Of a stretch of 64,000 nucleotides of DNA, positions 1 through 7,381 are shown piece after piece. The notes under the pieces are model-generated. The model saw only the letters and a program-made list of their open reading frames with translations. It made no database searches and was not told where the DNA came from. Each line of letters begins with the position of its first letter. The stretch's first letter is position 1. This DNA is from Clavibacter sp. A6099. Lineage in GTDB: Bacteria > Actinomycetota > Actinomycetes > Actinomycetales > Microbacteriaceae. The DNA is taken from the NCBI RefSeq assembly GCF_021919125.1, contig NZ_CP083439.1, positions 558,001-622,000 on the forward strand, read 5' to 3'. The translations under genes and the position numbers were made by a program.

Positions 1-88
1 GTGCCGTTGAGGAGGAGGGCGGGTGGTGATGCGGCGTCGACGGGCATGCGTCGATCCTGCCCGTGCCGGCGAGCGGGGACGGCCGGCA
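1..88. other. left-edge non-coding stretch
   Basis: I see no convincing gene here. Open frames across it are arginine-rich antisense shadows of the reductase that follows. A short GC hairpin (CCGTGCCGG with later CCGG) could belong to a terminator for the minus-strand gene ending at 89, but it is not clear-cut. Confidence 0.4.
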
Positions 89-772
89 TCAGGTCGTCAG
101 CTGCAGGACGCGCCGGGCCGCGATGGAGTCGAACGCCGCGTGCACCTCCCGCAGCGCGGTATCCCGCGCGGAGTCGTCGAGGCGGGCGGGGCCGTGCGTC
201 ACGACGGGCTCGAGGACGTCGTACCCCACGAAGCGCAGGGTGCCGTGGTGGAGCGGGAACAGCAGCGCCTCGAGGTCGCCGAACCGCGATCCGGCCCCGA
301 ACGACTCCGGCGAGCCTCCCGTCGTCATGAGGAGCACGGCGCGTCGCCCGGCGAGGGCCGCCTCGTCGAACAGGCCGTGGTCGCCGCCGAAGACCGCGCC
401 CATGACGAGGACGCGGTCCAGCCAGCCCTTGAGGATCGCCGGGACGGAGAACCACCAGAGCGGGAACGAGAGCACGAGCAGGTCGGCCGCGAGCAGCGCG
501 TCGAGCTGCCGGGCGACCGCGGGCTCGACCAGGCCGTCGCGGACGGCGGCCATCTGCTCGGCCTGCGGCTTGAAGTGCCCGCTCGCGGCGGGGAAGCGGG
601 CCCGCGAGAGCACCGGATCCCATCCGGCCTCGTGCAGGTCGACGACCGTGACCTCGACGCCGCGGGAAGCGAGCGCGCGTTCCGCCTCCCGCATCTGCGC
701 CGTGGCGAAGGACAGGGGCTCGGGATGCGCGTGCACGATCAGGGCGGTGCGCGGTGCGTCTCTCGTGGTCAT
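89..772 (-). CDS. NAD(P)H-dependent flavodoxin-like oxidoreductase (quinone reductase family)
   Basis: A 227-residue protein of the flavodoxin_2 / NAD(P)H dehydrogenase (quinone) family, which uses FMN or FAD to reduce quinones by two electrons in the cytoplasm. The N-terminal strand and phosphate loop 'ALIVHAHPEPLSFA' is the family signature, and 'LVLSFPLWWFSVPAILKGWLDRV' is the typical central flavin and quinone pocket segment (about residues 94-116). The ATG at 772 lies exactly 6 nt after a TACGGT -10-like hexamer, so the message may be leaderless. An ArsR-type regulator ends at 825 on the same strand and lies upstream, separated by about 50 bp that hold this promoter. This arrangement suggests that the regulator controls the reductase, which is an inference. 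The natural substrate cannot be read from the sequence. Confidence 0.85.
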   Translation of the reverse strand: MTTRDAPRTALIVHAHPEPLSFATAQMREAERALASRGVEVTVVDLHEAGWDPVLSRARFPAASGHFKPQAEQMAAVRDGLVEPAVARQLDALLAADLLVLSFPLWWFSVPAILKGWLDRVLVMGAVFGGDHGLFDEAALAGRRAVLLMTTGGSPESFGAGSRFGDLEALLFPLHHGTLRFVGYDVLEPVVTHGPARLDDSARDTALREVHAAFDSIAARRVLQLTT

Positions 773-778
773 GGGACC

Positions 779-784
779 ACCGTA
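779..784 (-). promoter_or_regulatory. -10 hexamer of the quinone reductase, leaderless type
   Basis: Read on the minus strand, TACGGT is followed by 6 nt and then the ATG at 772. No -35 consensus is visible. The spacing puts the expected transcription start on the start codon. Confidence 0.5.
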
Positions 785-824
785 TCGACATATCGAGGAT
801 TTGCGATGTGTGAGGTCGAGCGCG

Positions 825-1157
825 TCAGATGACGTCGCCGAGCCCGCCCACGAGCTCGGCGATGCGCTCCTCGTCCCGCCGGTAGTGCGTGTACTTGCCG
901 ATGCGGCTCGAGGTCACGAGCCCCGCGCCCTCGAGCGCGGCCATGTACGAGGAGACCGTCGACTGCGCGAGGCCCGACTTGAGCTGGATGTGGGTGACGC
1001 AGACGCCGTGCTCCCGCCGGTCGGCGATGGGTTCGTAGTCGGCGAACTCGCCCTCGGGATCGCGCAGCCACCGCATGATGCGCAGGCGCACCGGGTTCGC
1101 GAGGACCTTGAACACCTCGACGGCATCGTCGTCGGCTTCGGGACGGTAGCGGGGCAC
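825..1157 (-). CDS. ArsR-family winged-helix transcriptional regulator
   Basis: A small (110-residue) helix-turn-helix repressor. 'VFKVLANPVRLRIMRWL' at the N-terminus is the classic ArsR opening, and 'HIQLKSGLAQSTVSSYMAALEGAGLV' is the recognition helix region, followed by a wing around 'SRIGKYTHYRRDEERI'. There is no CxC metal-binding pair in the recognition helix. A Cys-Val-Thr-His segment precedes it, so metal sensing is unproven. I chose the GTG at 1157, which begins VPRYRPEAD, because a purine-rich AGGAGAGG lies upstream and the longer frame reads into arginine-rich nonsense. It lies directly upstream of the flavodoxin-like reductase on the same strand and is its likely regulator. Confidence 0.85.
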   Translation of the reverse strand: MPRYRPEADDDAVEVFKVLANPVRLRIMRWLRDPEGEFADYEPIADRREHGVCVTHIQLKSGLAQSTVSSYMAALEGAGLVTSSRIGKYTHYRRDEERIAELVGGLGDVI

Positions 1158-1185
1158 GCTCCATCCTCTCCTGCCGGATGCGCCG

Positions 1186-2409
1186 CTACCGCGCGTTCGA
1201 GCAGGTCTCGGCCGCGGCCGTCTGCCCCGTCGCGTTCGACGGCAGCACGGCGGCGGGCGACGGATCCGCGGACGGGGTCCCGGGATCCGCCTGCGCGGCG
1301 TCCGCAGGCGGGGCCTCGACACCCGCGCCCGTGCTGTCGGGCGCGAGCGAGAAGTCCGCGTCGTCCGCGATGAGCTGCATCATCCGCGTGCCGCCGTCGA
1401 CGTCCTGCGCTACCCGGCCGCTCTCGAGCCGGGTGCTCGGGTACTGCACGAACACGAACCTGTCGAGCGGGATCCCCTTCAGCGTCAGCGCGAGGGAGGC
1501 GATCGCGGTCGGGTCGTCGAGGGACGTCGAGAGGCTCATGTTCTCGACGGCCGCGCGCGCGATGCCGTAGAGCTTCGCGGGGTTGGTGAGCGTGTCGGTG
1601 CTGGTGATCGTCCGGACCAGCGCGCTGAGGAACACCTGCTGGTTGCTGATGCGGTCGATGTCGCTGTGGTCGCCGATGCCGTAGCGGGTGCGGAGGAACT
1701 GCACGGCGGTCTCGCCCTGCAGCACCTGCGGGCCGGCGCCCAGGTCCAGATCGGTCCTCTTGTCTTTGATCGGGTTCGCCAGGCAGACGGTGACGCCGCC
1801 CACGGCGTTCGACATGGCGACGACGCCGTTGAACTGGACGACGCCGCCGTAGGGGATGTCGAGTCCCGTGATGGACTCCACCGTGCGCACGACGCAGTCC
1901 AGCCCGCCCTTCGACAGCGCCGAGTTCATCTCCGCACCGCTATCGGCGGCTCCTCCCGGCGAGGTGCCGGATGCGGGGCACGCCGGGCGATCGATCAGCA
2001 TGTCGCGGGGGAACGACACGACGGTGGCGCGCGAGTGGTCCTTGCTGATGTGCAGGAGCATCGTCACGTCGTTGTTGTTCGCCCCTCCGACCTTCCTCAG
2101 GTCGCCGTACCCGTCCCCCTGGTCCTTCCGGCTGTCGCTGCCGACCAGCAGGATGTTCGCCCCGCCGTCGATCCCCCCGATGGACGGCGGCGGCGCCTTC
2201 CCGTCCGAGATGTCGACCGAGTTCGCCTGCACCGTGCGCGCCAGGTCCCATGCGGCGAACGCGGCGACGGATCCCGTGCTCGCGATCACCACGGCCGTCA
2301 CCGCGGCGAGGGCCTTCACCGCGGTGCGCACGCCGCTCGGCCTCCGCAGCCGGCCGTGCCGGGCGATGCCGTGCGCGAGGCGCCGGTCGGGTCGCGTCTC
2401 GTCGGACAT
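1186..2409 (-). CDS. LytR-CpsA-Psr (LCP) family cell-wall glycopolymer ligase
   Basis: A 407-residue membrane-anchored enzyme that transfers lipid-linked glycopolymers (teichoic acid or arabinogalactan-type) to peptidoglycan outside the membrane. One N-terminal TM helix ('VKALAAVTAVVIASTGSVAA') is followed by the LCP domain with the expected phosphate and metal motifs 'NILLVGSDSR', 'VVSFPRDMLID' and 'DIDRISNQQVFLSALV'. The C-terminus is a Pro/Ala/Asp-rich tail ending in a Cys-containing segment. The ATG at 2409 (MSDETRPDRR) has a good GAGGAG ribosome site 5 nt upstream. A 36-codon longer frame exists but lacks such a site. The gene is monocistronic by spacing. Confidence 0.9.
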   Translation of the reverse strand: MSDETRPDRRLAHGIARHGRLRRPSGVRTAVKALAAVTAVVIASTGSVAAFAAWDLARTVQANSVDISDGKAPPPSIGGIDGGANILLVGSDSRKDQGDGYGDLRKVGGANNNDVTMLLHISKDHSRATVVSFPRDMLIDRPACPASGTSPGGAADSGAEMNSALSKGGLDCVVRTVESITGLDIPYGGVVQFNGVVAMSNAVGGVTVCLANPIKDKRTDLDLGAGPQVLQGETAVQFLRTRYGIGDHSDIDRISNQQVFLSALVRTITSTDTLTNPAKLYGIARAAVENMSLSTSLDDPTAIASLALTLKGIPLDRFVFVQYPSTRLESGRVAQDVDGGTRMMQLIADDADFSLAPDSTGAGVEAPPADAAQADPGTPSADPSPAAVLPSNATGQTAAAETCSNAR

Positions 2410-2542
2410 GCGGGCTCCTCGGCGTGGGGCAGGGGCCGTCCGGGTCGGATCGGCGGTGCCTGCCACCATACGGACGTGGCGGCGCGAGCGGTTCCCCCGA
2501 GCGATGTAGATCCGCACCCCCGAACCGGGCCGCCGACGCGGA

Positions 2543-2575
2543 ACGGCCCGACCCCCTGCGCGGGGATCGGGCCGT
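2543..2575 (-). terminator. GC hairpin terminator of aspS
   Basis: ACGGCCCGA pairs perfectly with TCGGGCCGT (9 bp), continued by CCCC/GGGG across a one-base bulge, with a short loop. It lies 16 bp beyond the aspS stop. There is no U-tract on either side, as is common in high-GC actinobacteria. Confidence 0.7.
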
Positions 2576-2591
2576 CCGGATGGAGCGGGAC

Positions 2592-3902
2592 CTACGGGGC
2601 GAGCCGGTTCGGCCCGCGGAAGAGGTAGGTGACCTCACGCAGGTTCGACTGGTGCAGCAGGAGCATCAGCACGCGGTTGAGGCCCATGCCGAACCCGCCG
2701 TGCGGCGGCACGCCGTAGCGGAAGAAGTCGAGGTACGAGCCGAGCTCCTCGGGGTCGAGGCCCTTCTCTCGGGCCTGCGCCTCGAGCACGTCGACGCGGT
2801 GCTCGCGCTGCGCGCCCGTGGTGATCTCGACGCCGTTCCAGATGAGGTCGTAGCTGTTCGTGATCGTCGGGTCCTCGGCGTTCCTCATGTGGTAGAACGG
2901 CCGGATCGTCGACGGGTAGTCGGTGAGGAACACGAACTCGTGGCCGGACTCCTCCATCACGTGCGCCGCGATCTGGCGCTCGCCCTCGGGGTCGAGGTCG
3001 TCGTCGGCGCGGTCGATCACGTGGCCGCGCTTCGCGACGATGTCCTTGGCCTCGAGCAGCGGGATCCGCGGGAACGGGATGCTCGGCACGGTCACCTCCA
3101 CGTCGAACAGCTCGCGGATCTCGTCGCCGTGCTTCTCCTTCACCGCGGTGAGCGCGGCGACGATGAGCTCCTCCTGGAGGCGGGCGACGTCCTCGTGGCT
3201 CTCGACCCAGCTGATCTCCGCGTCCACCGAGGTGAACTCGGTCGCGTGGCGCGAGGTGAAGGAGGGGTCGGCGCGGAACGCCGGGCCGACCTCGAACATC
3301 TTGCCGAAGCCCGCGGACTGCGCCATCTGCTTGAAGAACTGCGGGCTCTGCGCGAGGTACGCGACGCCGTCGAAGTAGTCGACCTTGAACAGCTCGGCGT
3401 TCGACTCGGAGGGCGTGGCCATGAGCTTGGGGGAGAAGACCTCGATGAAGTCGTGCTCGACCCAGTAGGTGCGCAGCGCGTGGACCAGCGTGGTCTGCAC
3501 GCGGAAGATGAGCGAGTTGCGCGGCGCGCGCAGGTCGATGAAGCGCCAGTCGAGGCGCTTGTCGATGGAGGAGTCGGCCGCGATGGGCGTCTCCGGGATG
3601 GCCGCGGCCGCGACCTCGATGCCGGACAGGCCGATCTCCAGGCCGCCGAGCTTCACGCGCTCGTCGTGCTTGAGCGTGCCGGTGGCGGTGAGGAAGGTGC
3701 CCGCCGCGAGGCCCGAGATGGTGTCGGCGGTCGCGTCCTCGTCACCCTGGCGCTTGTAGGTGAGCTGCACCGCGCCGGACTCGTCGCGGAGGATCACGAA
3801 CTGGATCTTCTTCTGATCCCGGACGGTCTCGACCCAGCCGGAGACGGCCACGTCCCCGTCGTCGAGGGCGGCCAGGTTCTTGATGAGAGTTCGGGTGGTC
3901 AC
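2592..3902 (-). CDS. aspS: aspartate--tRNA ligase, archaeal-type (probably non-discriminating, Asp/Asn)
   Basis: A class II aminoacyl-tRNA synthetase of 436 residues. An N-terminal OB-fold anticodon-binding domain ('SGWVETVRDQKKIQFVILRD') leads to the catalytic core with motif 2 'FRADPSFTSRHATEF' and motif 3 'GFGMGLNRVLMLLL'. It lacks the roughly 150-residue insertion of the ordinary bacterial AspRS (near 590 aa) and so belongs to the archaeal/eukaryal-like class. In bacteria this class is usually non-discriminating and also charges tRNA(Asn), relying on GatCAB to make Asn-tRNA. That specificity is inferred, not visible. The GTG at 3902 is supported by a TAGACT hexamer 8 nt upstream. Confidence 0.93.
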   Translation of the reverse strand: MTTRTLIKNLAALDDGDVAVSGWVETVRDQKKIQFVILRDESGAVQLTYKRQGDEDATADTISGLAAGTFLTATGTLKHDERVKLGGLEIGLSGIEVAAAAIPETPIAADSSIDKRLDWRFIDLRAPRNSLIFRVQTTLVHALRTYWVEHDFIEVFSPKLMATPSESNAELFKVDYFDGVAYLAQSPQFFKQMAQSAGFGKMFEVGPAFRADPSFTSRHATEFTSVDAEISWVESHEDVARLQEELIVAALTAVKEKHGDEIRELFDVEVTVPSIPFPRIPLLEAKDIVAKRGHVIDRADDDLDPEGERQIAAHVMEESGHEFVFLTDYPSTIRPFYHMRNAEDPTITNSYDLIWNGVEITTGAQREHRVDVLEAQAREKGLDPEELGSYLDFFRYGVPPHGGFGMGLNRVLMLLLHQSNLREVTYLFRGPNRLAP

Positions 3903-3910
3903 GGTCGTCG

Positions 3911-3916
3911 AGTCTA
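3911..3916 (-). promoter_or_regulatory. -10 hexamer of aspS
   Basis: TAGACT on the minus strand, 8 nt before the GTG start at 3902. This is compatible with a leaderless or nearly leaderless message. Confidence 0.45.
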
Positions 3917-3954
3917 TCCGCGCCGCTGTCGGGCCGGTCGCCCCGCGGGCCGCT

Positions 3955-3960
3955 TAGCCT
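3955..3960 (+). promoter_or_regulatory. -10 hexamer of the pxpABC operon
   Basis: TAGCCT lies 54 nt before the pxpA ATG. A ribosome site AGGGGAG (4003-4009) follows, so this promoter would give a conventional leader of about 48 nt. Confidence 0.4.
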
Positions 3961-4014
3961 GGTGGGGACGGCCTCGCGGCGAGCGGTGGCCGCGCCCGGT
4001 GCAGGGGAGACGCC

Positions 4015-4842
4015 ATGCAGATCGACCTCAACAGCGACCTGGCCGAGTCCTTCGGCCGCTGGACCCTCGGCGACGACGACGCGATGCTCGACGTCGTCTC
4101 GAGCGCCAACGTGGCCTGCGGCTTCCACGCGGGGGATCCGCTCGTGATGCTGCACGCGCTCGAGCGCGCGGCGCGGAACGGCGTCGCGGTCGGCGCGCAC
4201 GTCGCCTACCGCGACCTCCAGGGCTTCGGGCGCCGCGACCTCGACGCATCGCCCGCCGAGCTCACGGGCGACGTGCTCTACCAGCTGGCGGCGATCTCCG
4301 GCATGGCCCGTACCGTCGGCGCCCGCGTCTCCTACATCAAGCCGCACGGCGCGCTCTACAACCGCATCGCGCACGATCCCGTGCAGGCGCAGGCCGTGGT
4401 GGACGCGGTCGTGGCGCTGGATCCGACGCTGCCGGTGCTGGGGCTGCCGGGCTCCGAGATCCTCCGGCTCGCGGCGGCGGCGGGCCTGCCGACGCGCGTC
4501 GAGGCGTTCACCGACCGCGCGTACACGTCCGAGGGCGCCCTCGTGTCGCGGCGGCAGGAGGGCGCGGTGATCCACGACCCGGCCGAGGTCGCGGCCCGCT
4601 CCGTGCGCATGGCGACGGAGGGCACGGTCGTCGCGATCGACGGATCCGTCGTGCGGCTCGACCCCGACTCCCTCTGCCTGCACAGCGACACCCCAGGAGC
4701 CGTGGGGCTGGCCCGCGCGGTGCGCGACGCGCTCGAGGCGGCGGGCGTCGAGATCCGGCCGGTGCCGGACGCGACGGGCGCCGACGCGGCATCCTTCCCG
4801 GAGCACCGCGTCCTCCCCGCCCGCGACCGGCGCGCCCTGTGA
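4015..4842 (+). CDS. pxpA: 5-oxoprolinase subunit PxpA (LamB/YcsF family)
   Basis: First gene of the three-gene ATP-dependent 5-oxoprolinase, which opens pyroglutamate to glutamate and so repairs spontaneously cyclised glutamine and glutamate. The 275-residue protein begins 'MQIDLNSDLAESFG' and contains 'NVACGFHAGDP' and 'VSYIKPHGALYN', all hallmarks of the LamB/YcsF TIM-barrel-like family. A ribosome site AGGGGAG sits 5 nt before the ATG. The stop overlaps the pxpB GTG (GTGA), so translation is coupled. Confidence 0.95.
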   Translation: MQIDLNSDLAESFGRWTLGDDDAMLDVVSSANVACGFHAGDPLVMLHALERAARNGVAVGAHVAYRDLQGFGRRDLDASPAELTGDVLYQLAAISGMARTVGARVSYIKPHGALYNRIAHDPVQAQAVVDAVVALDPTLPVLGLPGSEILRLAAAAGLPTRVEAFTDRAYTSEGALVSRRQEGAVIHDPAEVAARSVRMATEGTVVAIDGSVVRLDPDSLCLHSDTPGAVGLARAVRDALEAAGVEIRPVPDATGADAASFPEHRVLPARDRRAL

Positions 4843-5459
4843 CCCTCCGGCCCCTGCCGTGCGGCGACGCCGCCGTCATGCTCGACCTCGACTCGCTCGA
4901 CGAGGTGCTCCGCCTGCAGCCGGTCCTCGACGCGACGCGACCGCGCGGCGTCGTCGACATCGTGCCGGGCGCGCGCAGCATCCTCGTCACGGTGGATCCG
5001 CACGTGCTCCCGCTCGCCGCCGCCCGCTCCTGGGCGCTCGCCGCGCGTCCTGCCGACGAGGCCGGCGCCCGCGGCGGCGCGCCCGTCGAGATCGACGTGG
5101 TCTACGACGGCGAGGACCTCGCCGACGTGGCCGTGCTCCTCGGCATCGGCGTGCGCGAGGTCGTGGAGCGGCACACCTCCGGCACCTGGACGGTCGCGTT
5201 CGGCGGCTTCGCCCCCGGCTTTGGCTACCTCGCGGGCGTCCCCGGCCTCGAGGTGCCGCGCCGCACGTCGCCGCGGCCACGGGTCCCGGCCGGCGCCGTC
5301 GCGCTCGCGGGCGAGTTCAGCGGGATCTACCCGCGCGTCTCGCCGGGCGGCTGGCAGCTCATCGGCACGACGCGGGCGGTGCTGTGGGATCCGGGGCGCG
5401 AGCCGGCGGCGCTGCTGCAGCCCGGATCCGCCGTGCGCTTCCGCGAGGTCGACGCGTGA
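4839..5459 (+). CDS. pxpB: 5-oxoprolinase subunit PxpB (KipI family)
   Basis: Second subunit of 5-oxoprolinase, 206 residues. With PxpC it forms the part that phosphorylates the substrate. 'YDGEDLADVA' followed by 'HTSGTWTVAFGGFAPGFGYLAGV' and 'SPGGWQLIGTT' are conserved KipI-family blocks. The GTG at 4839 overlaps the pxpA stop in the sequence GTGA. The stop likewise overlaps the GTG of pxpC. B. subtilis KipI also inhibits the sporulation kinase KinA, but this organism does not form spores, so the metabolic role applies. Confidence 0.94.
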   Translation: MTLRPLPCGDAAVMLDLDSLDEVLRLQPVLDATRPRGVVDIVPGARSILVTVDPHVLPLAAARSWALAARPADEAGARGGAPVEIDVVYDGEDLADVAVLLGIGVREVVERHTSGTWTVAFGGFAPGFGYLAGVPGLEVPRRTSPRPRVPAGAVALAGEFSGIYPRVSPGGWQLIGTTRAVLWDPGREPAALLQPGSAVRFREVDA

Positions 5460-6373
5460 GCGGCGCGGCCGCCCCTCGCCGCGGACGCCGTGCCGAGGCG
5501 ACCGCCGCGGCCGGCCTCGTCGTCGAGCGCACCGGCCCGCTCATGCTGGTGCAGGATGAGGGCCGACCCGGCCACGGCGGCATCGGCGTCTCGCCGTCCG
5601 GCGCCCTGGATCCGCGTGCCCTCGCCGACGCGAACCTCCTCGTCGGCAACGAACAGGGCGCGGCGGGCCTCGAGATCGTGCTCGGCGGCGCGGTGCTCCG
5701 CGCGACCGCCGCCGTGTTGGTCGCCGTGACGGGCGCGGTCGGACCGCTCGTGCGCACGGTGGGCCGGAGGTCGCGGCCCGCGCCGTACGCCGCCGCCGTG
5801 CTGCTCGACGCCGGTGACGCGCTCGAGATCGGCGCGGCCGTCGCCGGGATCCGCTGGTACGTCGCGGTGCGCGGCGGGATCGACGTCGCGCCCGTCCTCG
5901 GCTCGCGCGCCACCGACCTGCTCTCCCGCGTGGGACCCGCGCCCGTCGCGGTCGGCGACGTGCTGCCCGTCGGATCCGCGCCCGCTCGGCCCGTGCCGCC
6001 GGTGGACTCGCTCGCCGTCTCCGCGCCCGCGGAGGGCGAGGTGCTCCTCCGCGCGACGCCGGGCCCGCGCCTCGACTGGTTCGTCGAAGGATCCTGGGCC
6101 GCCCTCCTCGACCGCGCGTGGGAGGTGACGGCCGAGGCCGACCGGGTGGGCGTCCGCCTCGACGGCGCACCGCTCGAGCGGCGGATCCCCGGCGAGCTCC
6201 CCAGCGAGGGCGTCGTCACGGGCGCGCTCCAGGTGCCGCCATCGGGCCGGCCGATCCTGTTCCTCGCCGACCACCCGATGACGGGCGGCTACCCGGTGAT
6301 CGGCGTGGTCGCGCGCGATGACGTGCGGCTGGCCGCGCAGCTGCGCCCCGGCCAGCGCATCCGCTTCGTCTGA
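5456..6373 (+). CDS. pxpC: 5-oxoprolinase subunit PxpC (KipA / biotin-dependent carboxyltransferase-like)
   Basis: Third 5-oxoprolinase subunit, 305 residues. 'RTGPLMLVQDEGRPGHGGIGVSPSGALDP' near residues 24-52 is the family opening, with 'RWYVAVRGGIDVAPVLGSRATD' in the middle and 'LADHPMTGGYPVIGVV' near the C-terminus. The GTG at 5456 overlaps the pxpB TGA, the third coupled junction of the operon. An Ala/Arg-rich N-terminal extension of about 20 residues before the conserved region is the only oddity. Together pxpABC is a complete, intact operon with no regulator beside it. Confidence 0.94.
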   Translation: MSGAAAPRRGRRAEATAAAGLVVERTGPLMLVQDEGRPGHGGIGVSPSGALDPRALADANLLVGNEQGAAGLEIVLGGAVLRATAAVLVAVTGAVGPLVRTVGRRSRPAPYAAAVLLDAGDALEIGAAVAGIRWYVAVRGGIDVAPVLGSRATDLLSRVGPAPVAVGDVLPVGSAPARPVPPVDSLAVSAPAEGEVLLRATPGPRLDWFVEGSWAALLDRAWEVTAEADRVGVRLDGAPLERRIPGELPSEGVVTGALQVPPSGRPILFLADHPMTGGYPVIGVVARDDVRLAAQLRPGQRIRFV

Positions 6374-6425
6374 GCGGACGCGCCGACCGGGGCGCGGGAC
6401 GTACGGCGGGCAGGCCGCCTGCGGA

Positions 6426-7262
6426 TCAGAAGCCGCGGGTGCCGTACATCTGCATCGTCGAGGAGACGAGCTCGAAGCCCTTGACGAGCGAGACGAACAC
6501 CATGATGACGTTCAAGCCGATCCACAGCCAGACGGGCGAGAGCGCGGAGGCCGGCGACCCCTCGATACGGCGGCGGACGACGATCGACCGGCCGATGAGG
6601 TAGACACCCCCGGCCACGGGGATGAAGGCCCACGCCCAGTGGAACGGGCGCACGATTCCGCGGCGCAGGAGCGTGCGCCAGTCGAAGTACGCGAGCACGA
6701 CGGTCCCGGCGTACACGAGGAACTGGACGAGGTTGGTGAGCGCGGACGCGATCGCGACGTCGGCCCGAGGTCCTCGCGGGCCCATGTCGAGGAAGCTCCG
6801 GTAGTCGAGGCTCACGGCGATGATGACCGAGATGACGGGCAGGGCAGCGAGGGCCCAGACCTGCCAGGTGAACGGCGACGTGCCGGCCGCCACTGTGGGA
6901 GGCGGGGTCGGGGTCGGGTACCCGGCCTGCGCGTACGGCTGCTGGGAGTAGGGCTGCTGCGAATACGGCTGCTGCGCGTACGGCTGCCCGGGCGCCTGCT
7001 GTCCGTACGCGGGCGGCACCGCGGCGGGGGTGGCGTGAGCCTCCGGGGCGACGTGGCCGGACGCCGGAGCGGCAGCGTGCTGCTCGGCGGATCCGTGCGC
7101 GTCACCCTGCTGCCCCGCGGGCGTCGTCGCGGCGCTCGCCGCCGGCGCGTCCGTCAGGTGGTCGGTCCAGCGCGTGCCGTCCCACCAGCGCAGGCGGTCG
7201 GATCCCGCGGGGTCCGCGTACCAGCCCGCGGGCGTGGAGGGTGTACCGGTCGAGTCAGTCAC
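6426..7262 (-). CDS. DUF2510 domain membrane protein with Gln/Tyr repeat linker
   Basis: A 278-residue protein of unknown function. Residues about 9-40 ('TPAGWYADPAGSDRLRWWDGTRWTDHL') are a DUF2510 domain, a short Trp-rich module common at the ends of actinobacterial membrane proteins. A low-complexity linker follows with repeats of the type SQQPY/AQQPY. Four hydrophobic segments complete the protein, including 'VWALAALPVISVIIAVSL', 'FLVYAGTVVLAYF', 'FIPVAGGVYLIG' and 'GLNVIMVFVSLV'. The GTG start at 7262 has an AGGAG site 6 nt upstream. No functional partner is evident: its neighbours are pxpC (convergent) and the UvrA-like gene. Confidence 0.8.
   Translation of the reverse strand: MTDSTGTPSTPAGWYADPAGSDRLRWWDGTRWTDHLTDAPAASAATTPAGQQGDAHGSAEQHAAAPASGHVAPEAHATPAAVPPAYGQQAPGQPYAQQPYSQQPYSQQPYAQAGYPTPTPPPTVAAGTSPFTWQVWALAALPVISVIIAVSLDYRSFLDMGPRGPRADVAIASALTNLVQFLVYAGTVVLAYFDWRTLLRRGIVRPFHWAWAFIPVAGGVYLIGRSIVVRRRIEGSPASALSPVWLWIGLNVIMVFVSLVKGFELVSSTMQMYGTRGF
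6934..6993. repeat. four tandem 15-bp units inside the DUF2510 gene
   Basis: Units begin at 6934, 6949, 6964 and 6979, each starting TACGGCTGC or TAGGGCTGC. They encode the pentapeptide repeats SQQPY/AQQPY on the minus strand. The first three are nearly identical and the fourth is diverged. Unit number could vary between strains by slippage. Confidence 0.85.
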
Positions 7263-7381
7263 GAGGTGCTCCTAGGAAGAGGTGCCGGATGCCGATGGGC
7301 GTCGCACGCGCCGGGGCGCGACCGCCAAGAGGTCACACTACCCACGTCGCGCTGGGCCCGCGCCGTCCCGGGCGCCCGGCC

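Noticed and set aside
1-330. 109-codon open frame at the left edge, plus strand
   Set aside because: Arg/Ala/Pro-rich, no ribosome site, antisense to the flavodoxin-like reductase.
2250-5459. 1,069-codon open frame across aspS, pxpA and pxpB on the plus strand
   Set aside because: Only its last 206 codons (pxpB) look like a real protein. The rest is an antisense or shifted-frame shadow of aspS and pxpA.
6934-6993. 15-bp tandem repeat as a CRISPR-like array
   Set aside because: Units are contiguous, without spacers, and in frame as a pentapeptide repeat of the DUF2510 protein.
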